Below, one piece after another: positions 57,651-64,000 of a DNA stretch of 64,000 nt; position 1 is the first letter of the stretch; each line of letters opens with the position of its first letter. The translations under genes and the position numbers were made by a program. The DNA lies in assembly GCF_900156075.1 (NCBI RefSeq), contig NZ_FTMM01000002.1, positions 62,001 to 126,000 of the forward strand, read 5' to 3'. Source of the stretch: Chryseobacterium sp. RU37D. Its GTDB lineage: Bacteria > Bacteroidota > Bacteroidia > Flavobacteriales > Weeksellaceae. The notes under the pieces were generated by a model. That model did not search any database and was not told the DNA's origin. It was given only the letters and a program-made list of their open reading frames with translations.

Positions 57651-58601
57651 ATGAACATTCAGCAACTGGAGTATCTTATCGCCGTAGATAAATACAAACA
57701 TTTCGGTAAAGCAGCGCAGGCATGTTTTATTACCCAACCAACGCTAAGTGCAATGATACAGAAATTTGAGGACGAATTGGATGTAAAGGTTTTTGACAGA
57801 ACAACACACCCAATCCGTACCACTGATGTTGGTCTTCAGATCATCGATCAGGCAAAGGTGATCATAGAATCTGTCAATGAACTGAAAAACAAAGCTAATC
57901 TGTTAAATAATATTCTGGGGGGAACTATTAATATAGGAATTATTCCTACTGTATCTTCTTTTATACTTCCAACTGAGATTTTCAAATTCCTTGAGGATAA
58001 CCCAAAAATCCAGATGAATATAAAGGAAATGACAACAGATAATATCATCAAATCTTTGAAAGCCGGTGAGCTGGATGCAGGGATTATTTCTACACCTTAT
58101 GATACGGCCGATGAATTTTATCAGGATTTCCTGTTTAATGAAGAGTTAATGATTTACAGTTCTGATACTGAAGCTAATAAGAAGAACTCTTACGTAGTTC
58201 CGGAAGAATTGAATACAGAAAAAGTATGGCTTCTGGAAGAAGGGAACTGTCTGAGAAACCAATTTGAAAATATCTGTCATTTAAAAGAAAATACCCTTAA
58301 GCCAAAGAATTTAGACTTCTTGGCGGCTAATATCCAAACTTTAGTTCATATGGTGGATAAAGTAGGAGGAATCAGTATTTTGCCGGAGTTGGCATTAAAC
58401 CAGCTTTCTGAAAAACAAAAGGAAAATGTGTTCAGATTTAAGAAGCCTTTCCCTTACAGAGAAATCAGTATTATATACTATAAACCAACTTTTAAGCAGA
58501 AAATTATTGATGAGCTTTCACATTCTATCAGAAATTCATTAGAGAAAAAACTGAATTATCACGAAAATCCTAAAGAGTTTGTAAGTATAAAACCGCAATA
58601 G
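57651..58601 (+). CDS. oxyR: Peroxide-sensing LysR-type regulator OxyR
   Basis: 316 residues. The N-terminal winged helix-turn-helix (about 1-60, QACFITQPTLSAMIQKFEDEL) is followed by a two-lobed LysR effector domain. The two redox cysteines of OxyR are conserved in spacing and context: C200 and C209 in NCLRNQFENICH, matching E. coli C199 and C208. It should form a disulfide on peroxide exposure and activate defence genes. The divergent catalase is an obvious target. Confidence 0.93.
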   Translation: MNIQQLEYLIAVDKYKHFGKAAQACFITQPTLSAMIQKFEDELDVKVFDRTTHPIRTTDVGLQIIDQAKVIIESVNELKNKANLLNNILGGTINIGIIPTVSSFILPTEIFKFLEDNPKIQMNIKEMTTDNIIKSLKAGELDAGIISTPYDTADEFYQDFLFNEELMIYSSDTEANKKNSYVVPEELNTEKVWLLEEGNCLRNQFENICHLKENTLKPKNLDFLAANIQTLVHMVDKVGGISILPELALNQLSEKQKENVFRFKKPFPYREISIIYYKPTFKQKIIDELSHSIRNSLEKKLNYHENPKEFVSIKPQ

Positions 58602-58662
58602 TTTTTATTATCAAAGCTGATAAATAGTTAGTTTAAAGAATTTTATAATTAATAAACAAAAA

Positions 58663-58694
58663 TTTTGAGTATTAAAAAATTGTACTTAAATTTG
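58663..58694 (+). promoter_or_regulatory. metK promoter
   Basis: TTTTG (58663-58667), a 19-bp spacer and TAAATTTG (58687-58694) are a near-ideal Bacteroidota promoter. RNA would start near 58700, leaving a leader of about 136 nt. Confidence 0.75.
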
Positions 58695-58708
58695 CCAACG
58701 TTTATGAA

Positions 58709-58760
58709 CGAGGAAAAATTTGACCTGATTGCGACCTCTATAAAAAAATGCTAAAACAGT
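58709..58760 (+). promoter_or_regulatory. SAM-II-like riboswitch in the metK leader
   Basis: The order of conserved blocks matches the SAM-II aptamer. A short P1 stem (GAGG 58710-58713 with CCTC 58735-58738) encloses ATTTGACC and ATTGC. It is followed by ATAAA (58740-58744) and GCTAAAA (58750-58756). CAG (58757-58759) can pair with CTG (58725-58727) in the loop to close the pseudoknot. The RNA would start about 10 nt before it. The gene downstream makes the ligand, S-adenosylmethionine, so feedback control is expected. Confidence 0.8.
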
Positions 58761-58835
58761 TTTACTTTTTTTAGTCATTCAGAGCAATTATTCTTATTTT
58801 TCTTCAAAATTTTAATCTAAAAAACAAAGAATAAT

Positions 58836-60116
58836 ATGTCTTATTTATTTACGTCTGAATCTGTTTCAGAAGGCCATCCGGATAAAATCGCCGATCAGAT
58901 TTCCGATGCTTTAATCGACCACTTTTTAGCTTATGATAAATCTTCAAAAGTAGCTTGCGAGACGCTTGTTACAACAGGTCAGGTAGTTTTGGCGGGAGAA
59001 GTGAAGTCCGATGCTTATCTTGATGTGCAGACGATTGCAAGAGAAGTAATCAACGGAATAGGGTATACAAAAGGGGAATACATGTTTAATGGTGATTCTT
59101 GCGGAGTTATTTCTGCTATTCATGAGCAGTCTCCGGATATCAATCAGGGTGTTGACAGAGCTGTAAACGACGAATCTTTTGAGACTAAGGCAAGCGCACA
59201 AGGGGCCGGTGACCAGGGGATGATGTTTGGTTACGCTACCAATGAAACCGCGAATTATATGCCGCTTGCATTAGACCTTGCACATACTATTCTTAAAGAG
59301 CTTTCAGCAATTAGAAGAGAAAATTCTGAGATCAAATATCTTCGTCCAGATGCAAAAAGCCAGGTAACAATAGAGTATTCTGATGATCATAAGCCAGTCA
59401 GAATTGATTCTATTGTAGTTTCTACCCAGCACGATGATTTTGGAACAGAAGAAGAAATGCTGAATAAAATCAGAGAAGACATTAAAAATATTTTGATTCC
59501 GAGAGTTGTTGCTTTACAAACTCAAGAAATTAAAGCTTTATTCAATGATCAGATAAAATATCATATTAACCCTACCGGCAAATTTGTGATTGGTGGCCCT
59601 CACGGTGATACAGGCCTTACAGGAAGAAAGATCATCGTAGATACTTATGGGGGAAAAGGTGCTCACGGTGGTGGTGCTTTCTCTGGAAAAGACCCTTCAA
59701 AAGTAGACCGAAGTGCTGCTTACGCAACCAGACATATCGCTAAAAATTTAGTGGCAGCTGGTGTTGCAGATGAGGTTTTGGTACAGGTTTCTTATGCAAT
59801 CGGTGTTGCTGAGCCTTGTGGTTTATACATCAACACATACGGAACTTCAAAAGTAGACCTACACGATGGAGAAATTGCTAAAAAAGTTTCTGAAATTTTC
59901 GATTTAAGACCTTATGCTATTGAGCAAAATTTAAAATTAAGAAATCCTATTTATCAGGAAACGGCTTCTTATGGACATATGGGTAAAGACCATTACGTGG
60001 CTGATAAAACGTTTAATAAAGGTCAGAAAAATGAATTGACGCTTACTGGGCTTGAATTTTTTACCTGGGAGAAACTTGACAAAGTTGATAAGATTAAAGC
60101 TTCTTTCGGGATTTAA
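58836..60116 (+). CDS. metK: S-adenosylmethionine synthetase
   Basis: 426 residues. Makes SAM from methionine and ATP. Motifs: [19 protein letters not shown] at the N-terminus, the [16 protein letters not shown]-binding hexapeptide region, and the P-loop-like [26 protein letters not shown]. All catalytic landmarks are present. The leader carries a SAM-II-type aptamer and the start is about 136 nt from the promoter. Confidence 0.97.
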   Translation: MSYLFTSESVSEGHPDKIADQISDALIDHFLAYDKSSKVACETLVTTGQVVLAGEVKSDAYLDVQTIAREVINGIGYTKGEYMFNGDSCGVISAIHEQSPDINQGVDRAVNDESFETKASAQGAGDQGMMFGYATNETANYMPLALDLAHTILKELSAIRRENSEIKYLRPDAKSQVTIEYSDDHKPVRIDSIVVSTQHDDFGTEEEMLNKIREDIKNILIPRVVALQTQEIKALFNDQIKYHINPTGKFVIGGPHGDTGLTGRKIIVDTYGGKGAHGGGAFSGKDPSKVDRSAAYATRHIAKNLVAAGVADEVLVQVSYAIGVAEPCGLYINTYGTSKVDLHDGEIAKKVSEIFDLRPYAIEQNLKLRNPIYQETASYGHMGKDHYVADKTFNKGQKNELTLTGLEFFTWEKLDKVDKIKASFGI

Positions 60117-60314
60117 TATTCTAAACATTAATTTAAAAACATTAAAATAATTTAAGTTAAGGATATAATTAAGAAAAATATCTTTGGTATTTTATAAAGT
60201 ACATTACTTAATTAATTTGATTTGTCAAATTCCTTGAATTATCTTTTCGGGTCACCTTTGTAACTCTACGTCTTAATGTTTTAAATAAATTTAAGCAAGC
60301 TCTTAATAATAAAT

Positions 60315-60349
60315 AACTGCTTATCTTTCCGGTAATGCAGTTTTTTTTA
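60315..60349 (+). terminator. Intrinsic terminator downstream of metK
   Basis: AACTGC (60315-60320) pairs with GCAGTT (60337-60342). A TTA/TAA extension with one bulge lies inside, and a run of T residues follows. It lies about 200 nt after metK and just before the next gene's promoter. The intervening 60117-60314 holds no ORF or RNA that I recognise. Confidence 0.75.
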
Positions 60350-60363
60350 TTTTTACATTTAAA

Positions 60364-60371
60364 TAAATTTG
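60364..60371 (+). promoter_or_regulatory. -7 box 3 nt before a small exported-protein gene
   Basis: TAAATTTG matches the consensus and ends 3 nt before the ATG at 60375. This implies a leaderless or nearly leaderless mRNA, or a later true start. Confidence 0.45.
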
Positions 60372-60374
60372 AAG

Positions 60375-60866
60375 ATGATAAACGCCAGATTTGCAATTAC
60401 AATTCTTTCCCTATTTTTTATGAGTACCTTTGCAAAAGCTCAATATACGATGCACAAAATGATTAGTGTAGGGTATACCTATCAAAATCAGAGCTTGGGG
60501 GAAGTGGGAGGTAAGTTGCTTTTCCTGAAAAATGATGATGTTATTTACCGTTTGGGAGGTTCGGCCCTGATGGGTTCTGCCCATTCAAAATTTGCTATTA
60601 TGCCGAAGCTTTCAGCTGATGTTCTGTTAAATTTTGAAAAAAATGTAGACTTTTATCATTCCTACTATTTCCTGGTTGGGGCGGAAGGCACAAGTAAATA
60701 TATGGCACCAAAAATTGGAGTTACTCTTTTCGGGATCCTTGATCTCACGGGAGGATATGCTTTCCCGATCGGAAACAGCGGAATAAACGGAAAAGAACTA
60801 AAAGGGCTGAATGTTAATTTTACACTAAATATCCCTACTGTATTCATTCACGATATGTTTAAATGA
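60375..60866 (+). CDS. Exported protein of unknown function, probable outer-membrane barrel
   Basis: 163 residues with a signal peptide (cleavage after AKAQ near residue 22). The mature part is rich in alternating hydrophobic and aromatic beta-strand segments (KMISVGYTYQNQS, HSYYFLVGAEG, IGVTLFGILDLTGGYAFPIG, LNVNFTLNIPTVFI), suggesting a small outer-membrane beta-barrel. No named family is recognised. The ATG at 60375 is taken rather than the TTG at 60369. Confidence 0.65.
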   Translation: MINARFAITILSLFFMSTFAKAQYTMHKMISVGYTYQNQSLGEVGGKLLFLKNDDVIYRLGGSALMGSAHSKFAIMPKLSADVLLNFEKNVDFYHSYYFLVGAEGTSKYMAPKIGVTLFGILDLTGGYAFPIGNSGINGKELKGLNVNFTLNIPTVFIHDMFK

Positions 60867-61005
60867 TTTTTTTTTAATTTTTATTTTAAAAAGTTAATAA
60901 TAGGTTAACAATTATTAAAAATTTATTATATTTACATCATATAAAAATGTACCGCCTATTGATTAGACTTTACTCTGAAGAATTTTTTTGTTTTTAAAGT
61001 TGATG

Positions 61006-61022
61006 CCAGATAAATTATCTGG
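61006..61022. promoter_or_regulatory. Perfect 17-bp palindrome upstream of the ECF sigma gene
   Basis: CCAGATAA-A-TTATCTGG lies 39 nt before the sigma factor ATG. It could be an operator for a dimeric regulator or a leader hairpin. It was not seen elsewhere in the window by eye. Confidence 0.45.
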
Positions 61023-61061
61023 ATAATTGACTACCAGCAAATATTATATTGAGAAAAAGTT

Positions 61062-61652
61062 ATGAAATCAAAATCGGATAGTTTACTAATTTCCCTTTAC
61101 CAAAAAGGAGACGAAGAGGCCTTATCAGCCCTTATTCATCGTCATCAGAGAGAATTGTTTACATTCATTTTTTACAAAATTAATGATGAAGATCTTGCCA
61201 ATGATGTATTTCAGGATACATTCATGAAGATCATTGTAATGCTGAAAGAAGGACGCTATAACGAAGAAGGAAAATTCATTCTTTGGGCAAAAAGAATCGC
61301 CCACAATCTTATTATTGACCATTTCAGATCAAAAGCTAAAAATATCAAAGTTTCGGAAACTACTTTCGAAACAGATGAGTACTCTATTTTTGATCTGCTG
61401 AGAGAACCTTCTGAAAATATTGAAGACCAATTGGTTACCAATCAGATCCAAGAGGATCTTATGAGGATGCTGCAATATCTTCCCCAAAACCAGCAGGAAG
61501 TAATAAAGTTAAGATTTTTCGACGGCTTAAGCTTTAAAGAAATTGCAGATCATACCGATATGAGTATTAATACCACGTTGGGAAGAGTACGCTATGCTTT
61601 GATCAACCTGAGAAAAATCATGGACGAAAATAATATTGTCTTGACACGATAG
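61062..61652 (+). CDS. RNA polymerase sigma factor, ECF/sigma-70 family
   Basis: 196 residues. Region 2 includes LANDVFQDTFMKIIVML and the DNA-melting stretch AKRIAHNLIIDHFRSKAK. Region 4 is LPQNQQEVIKLRFFDGLSFKEIADHTDMSINTTLGRVRYALINLRKIM. No region 1 or 3 is present, as expected for an ECF sigma. No membrane anti-sigma factor (FecR or zinc-binding type) follows. Instead a 44-codon ORF lies 48 nt downstream. A perfect palindrome sits in the leader. Confidence 0.92.
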   Translation: MKSKSDSLLISLYQKGDEEALSALIHRHQRELFTFIFYKINDEDLANDVFQDTFMKIIVMLKEGRYNEEGKFILWAKRIAHNLIIDHFRSKAKNIKVSETTFETDEYSIFDLLREPSENIEDQLVTNQIQEDLMRMLQYLPQNQQEVIKLRFFDGLSFKEIADHTDMSINTTLGRVRYALINLRKIMDENNIVLTR

Positions 61653-61700
61653 ATAATAATTCCCGGATATTCTCGTTTTAAGGAAAGACATGCATCGCCT

Positions 61701-61835
61701 ATGAGAAAAAATGATTCCTTAAAAGTGAAAACTTTGAAGCCTAAAAAAGAGACCATTGAATTTTTACTCAATTTTTCAAAGAACCTCGAAGTTATGAAAA
61801 CCACGAGCAAGAATTATCCGATTTCCAAAAATTAA
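61701..61835 (+). CDS. Possible small protein (44 aa) downstream of the ECF sigma factor
   Basis: ORF of 44 codons from ATG 61701 to TAA 61835. The product is basic, starts MRKNDSLKVKTLKPKKET, and has an amphipathic segment IEFLLNFSKNLEVMK, with no membrane helix. It fills the space between the sigma gene and the YjjG gene almost completely. The codon content is normal for the window. A short cytoplasmic partner of the sigma factor is conceivable but unproven. Confidence 0.5.
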   Translation: MRKNDSLKVKTLKPKKETIEFLLNFSKNLEVMKTTSKNYPISKN

Positions 61836-61841
61836 AATTAT

Positions 61842-61849
61842 TAATTTTG
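61842..61849 (+). promoter_or_regulatory. -7 box just before the YjjG gene
   Basis: TAATTTTG matches the consensus and ends 6 nt before the ATG at 61856, so the transcript would be leaderless or nearly so. Confidence 0.5.
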
Positions 61850-61855
61850 TGCTGT

Positions 61856-62551
61856 ATGAAAATTCAGCACATTTTTTTTGATCTGGACAATACGCTCTGG
61901 GACCACCGCAAGAATGCCTACCTTACCATAAAAGATCTTTTCGAGAAAGAAGAAATTACTTTAAAATATAATATAGATTTTGAAGTGTTTCATTCTGTTT
62001 ATCATAAAATTAATGAAAGTCTCTGGGAAAAGATAAGAGATGGAATTATTGATAAGGAATATTTGAGAAAGCACCGTTTTTATGATACATTCAGACGTTT
62101 TAATGTGGATGATGAAATGCTTTCCATGTATTTTGAAGAACATTTTTTAGATAAAATCCTAAATCATAATGAGCTTGTGGAAGGTACGGAATACATTCTG
62201 GATTATTTAAAGAATAAAAATTATACTTTACATGTGATTTCCAACGGATTTCAAGAAGTAACGGAGAGAAAATGCATTTTATCGGGTATCGACAAATATT
62301 TTCAAACCATTACTAGTGCTGATACGGTGGGAGTACGAAAACCAAATCCTGAAATTTTTGAGTATTCATTAAATCTGGCTAAGGCTGATAAAGAAAAAAG
62401 TATTCTTATCGGTGATGACTGGATCGCAGATGTTGTCGGTGCACAAAATTATGGAATGGATGTTATTTTTTTTGATACATTACATGAAAATAAACAGGAA
62501 ACGGGCCTGAAATCAGTTAGGCATCTTTTGCAGATCAAAGATTTTTTATAA
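61856..62551 (+). CDS. YjjG-family noncanonical pyrimidine nucleotidase (HAD)
   Basis: 231 residues. Dephosphorylates nucleoside monophosphates, including modified pyrimidines. HAD motif I is FFDLDNTLWDH (nucleophile Asp), motif II is the HVISNG stretch, and motifs III/IV are in VRKPNPEIFEY and LIGDDWIADVVGAQNYGMDVIFFD. The helical cap lies at about 20-95. The ATG at 61856 is preferred to the TTG at 61847, because a -7 box overlaps the latter. Confidence 0.88.
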   Translation: MKIQHIFFDLDNTLWDHRKNAYLTIKDLFEKEEITLKYNIDFEVFHSVYHKINESLWEKIRDGIIDKEYLRKHRFYDTFRRFNVDDEMLSMYFEEHFLDKILNHNELVEGTEYILDYLKNKNYTLHVISNGFQEVTERKCILSGIDKYFQTITSADTVGVRKPNPEIFEYSLNLAKADKEKSILIGDDWIADVVGAQNYGMDVIFFDTLHENKQETGLKSVRHLLQIKDFL

Positions 62552-62704
62552 AATAATTAATTTTTATGGGTTTTTATATTATACGTAATCAAATAGTTAT
62601 GTATAGTGCTGCTTTGTTTGTACATCAGAATTCCTTTTTTTCCTAATTCTTTCCCAAATTGATTCTAAACTTTGTTCCATAATAATTAAGCATATATAAA
62701 AATT

Positions 62705-63007
62705 ATGGAAAAAAAGACCACCACCACAGTATCAGTGAACATGATATTAACATTGTCGGCAGCTACCTATGGACAGAATAGAACAATTAACCAAAATCAA
62801 TTTAAAATATTTCTATTTACGAATTTTAAAGATATTGCTATAGGTTCTGCAACGGAGTACAGAGAAATTTATGGTGTTAGGAAATATAATATGACGTAAA
62901 AATAAAGTTCGACAGCAAAGGAAAGAAGATACTATAAAGCGGAGCTTTCCAGCTGTATTGACCTGGAATTCGATGCAAACAGAGTTTTTTTTAAAATTGA
63001 TGATTAA
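62705..63007 (+). pseudogene. Degenerate PepSY-like (putative BLIP-type) secreted protein gene
   Basis: The first 64 codons give a signal-peptide-like N-terminus (MILTLSAATYGQNRTINQNQ) and TNFKDIAIGSATEYREIYGV, then a stop (62897). The next typical piece, KIKFDSKGK, is found in another frame (62899-62925). A third piece, LEFDANRVFFKIDD, ends at 63007 back in the first frame. The pieces line up as a two-repeat PepSY-like protein broken by at least two frameshifts or small deletions. Confidence 0.6.
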
Positions 63008-63039
63008 TCTTAATGTTTAACCCACAAAAATTTATCAAC

Positions 63040-63249
63040 ATGGCAAACTGGAATTTAATAAAAGGACATAATAAAAAGTTTTCTGCAAAATCTATCAGAA
63101 AAAGTATTTTAGAATATTTGACGACACATCATCAGGGAAGCTTAGTAAGTTCTATTGAAAAGAAATACAATGCATATAAGATCAACCTGATGAATGGTTT
63201 AAGTCTTATTTTTGATGCCCATGGGCGACATGTAAAAACAAGTTCTTAG
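63040..63249 (+). CDS. Short PepSY-like protein or fragment
   Basis: About 69 residues (78 if started at 63013). It has the PepSY-like pattern: a helix SIRKSILEYLTTHHQG, then two strands VSSIEKKYNAYKINLMNGLSLIFDAHGRHV. No signal peptide is present, unlike usual family members. It may therefore be a surviving fragment of a second copy, next to the degenerate gene at 62705. A terminator follows 16 nt after the stop. Confidence 0.55.
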   Translation: MANWNLIKGHNKKFSAKSIRKSILEYLTTHHQGSLVSSIEKKYNAYKINLMNGLSLIFDAHGRHVKTSS

Positions 63250-63265
63250 CCTTTACAAACAGCTT

Positions 63266-63298
63266 CCTCCTTAGAGGAGGCTTTTATTTTTTTATATC
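63266..63298 (+). terminator. Terminator after the PepSY-like gene
   Basis: CCTCCT and AGGAGG pair around a TAG loop and are followed by a T-rich run. Confidence 0.8.
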
Positions 63299-63326
63299 TT
63301 TGATATGAACTTATAACACTCAATTG

Positions 63327-63998
63327 ATGAAAATTTTAATTATAGAAGACGAACCCGAATTAAAAAATATTGTCCAAAGCTTTCTCGAAGGAGAACAATT
63401 TATTGTAGAACACGCAAAAGATTATAGCTCCGGACTTGACAAAATCATCTCTTATGAGTATGATTGTATTCTTTTAGATATCATGCTTCCCGATGGAAAC
63501 GGTATTGATCTGCTAAGGGAAATTAAAGCCATGCACAAAAAAGATCCCGTGATTATCCTCTCTGCCAAAGATTCTGTTGATGATAAAGTTTCAGGATTGG
63601 AGATTGGTGCAGATGACTACTTGGCAAAACCCTTTCATCTGGCTGAACTGATGGCAAGGATAAAGTCTGTGATCAGAAGAAAAAGACAGGACGGGGAACA
63701 TATAATTTCTTATAAAAATATCAATATTGATCCAGAAAACAGAAGGGTTTTAATTAATAATGAAGAATTGATTTTGAATCGTAAAGAATATGATTTGCTG
63801 TATTATTTTATGATCCATCCTCAGAAAACATTACAGAAAACAACTCTTGCCGAAGCCATTTGGGGAGATTATATTGATCAGGCAGATAGTCTGGATTTTA
63901 TTTATTCTCAAATTAAAAACCTCCGTAAAAAGTTGAAAAGCTTAGGTTCAGAAGCTGATTTCCAAGCGGTGTACGGCATCGGCTATAAATTGATTTAA
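63327..63998 (+). CDS. OmpR/PhoB-family response regulator
   Basis: 223 residues, complete. The receiver domain has the acidic pair in IIEDEPE, the phosphorylated Asp at D51 (ILLDIMLPDG) and Lys near 101 (LAKPFHL). The C-terminal winged-helix DNA-binding domain begins near IISYKNINIDPENRRV and contains LNRKEYDLLYYFMIHPQKTL and DFIYSQIKNLRKKL. Its partner histidine kinase would be expected just beyond the right edge. The PepSY-like genes immediately upstream may belong to its regulon. The ATG at 63327 is used rather than the TTG at 63324. Confidence 0.93.
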   Translation: MKILIIEDEPELKNIVQSFLEGEQFIVEHAKDYSSGLDKIISYEYDCILLDIMLPDGNGIDLLREIKAMHKKDPVIILSAKDSVDDKVSGLEIGADDYLAKPFHLAELMARIKSVIRRKRQDGEHIISYKNINIDPENRRVLINNEELILNRKEYDLLYYFMIHPQKTLQKTTLAEAIWGDYIDQADSLDFIYSQIKNLRKKLKSLGSEADFQAVYGIGYKLI

Positions 63999-64000
63999 AT

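Noticed and set aside
58741-58775. Transcription terminator TAAAA-CAG-TTTTA-CTTTTTTT in the metK leader
   Set aside because: The stem is only five A-T pairs and overlaps the aptamer pseudoknot. It would predict SAM-activated rather than repressed metK, so it is mentioned only as a caveat.

Overview
This is a gene-dense, AT-rich bacterial chromosome segment from Bacteroidota, class Flavobacteriia, most like Chryseobacterium or a close relative in Weeksellaceae. The grounds are Bacteroidota-type promoters (-7 box TAnnTTTG, often with an upstream TTTG about 19-20 bp away), the near absence of Shine-Dalgarno sequences, a fused CcoN-CcoO oxidase subunit, a thiS-thiC-...-thiH-thiF thiamine operon, and many Bacteroidota-specific families (HU-CCDC81, WG repeats, outer-membrane beta-barrel receptors, PepSY-like proteins). 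No rRNA, tRNA, prophage, complete insertion sequence or CRISPR array was seen.

Layout. 1-5.4 kb: a broken acyl-CoA dehydrogenase, DoxX, an AI-2E-type permease and Lon. 5.7-12 kb: a PpiD-like periplasmic foldase, an MCE/MlaD protein, a two-gene iron-sulfur oxidoreductase module and small conserved proteins. 12-16.4 kb: a glycosyltransferase and flippase pair, a lipoprotein and serS. 16.5-26.2 kb: the cbb3 oxidase block on the minus strand (SafE-like, fixH, ccoG, ccoP, ccoQ, ccoNO, ccoS, ccoI), with a divergent Crp/Fnr regulator. 26.2-28.1 kb: panB, a small membrane protein and an RluA-type pseudouridine synthase. 28.2-35.2 kb: a TPP riboswitch and the thiamine operon. 35-43.2 kb: a MITE-like inverted-repeat element, a TonB-type receptor, a frameshifted type IIG restriction-modification gene and aconitase. 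43.3-52.8 kb: a WG-repeat protein, a second TPP riboswitch controlling a TonB-dependent receptor, an HU-CCDC81 protein, thioesterase, 2-hydroxyacid dehydrogenase and lipoproteins. 52.8-57.1 kb: Nudix, xerD, dCMP deaminase, enoyl-CoA hydratase and catalase on the minus strand. 57.6-64 kb: oxyR, a SAM-II-like riboswitch with metK, an ECF sigma factor with a tiny downstream ORF, a YjjG nucleotidase, PepSY-like remnants and an OmpR-type response regulator.

How the genes work together. Three metabolite-sensing RNAs stand out: TPP aptamers before the thiamine biosynthesis operon and before a probable thiamine(-precursor) outer-membrane receptor, and a SAM-II-type aptamer before S-adenosylmethionine synthetase. 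Respiration is served by the cbb3 oxidase with its assembly factors and an adjacent Fnr-type regulator. Peroxide defence is served by catalase next to OxyR. The most unusual items are the type IIG restriction enzyme, apparently switched off by loss of one 5-bp repeat unit, the acyl-CoA dehydrogenase with an internal deletion, the MITE-like element at 35.2 kb, and the 44-codon ORF behind the ECF sigma gene. Most of the window otherwise looks like ordinary core genome.
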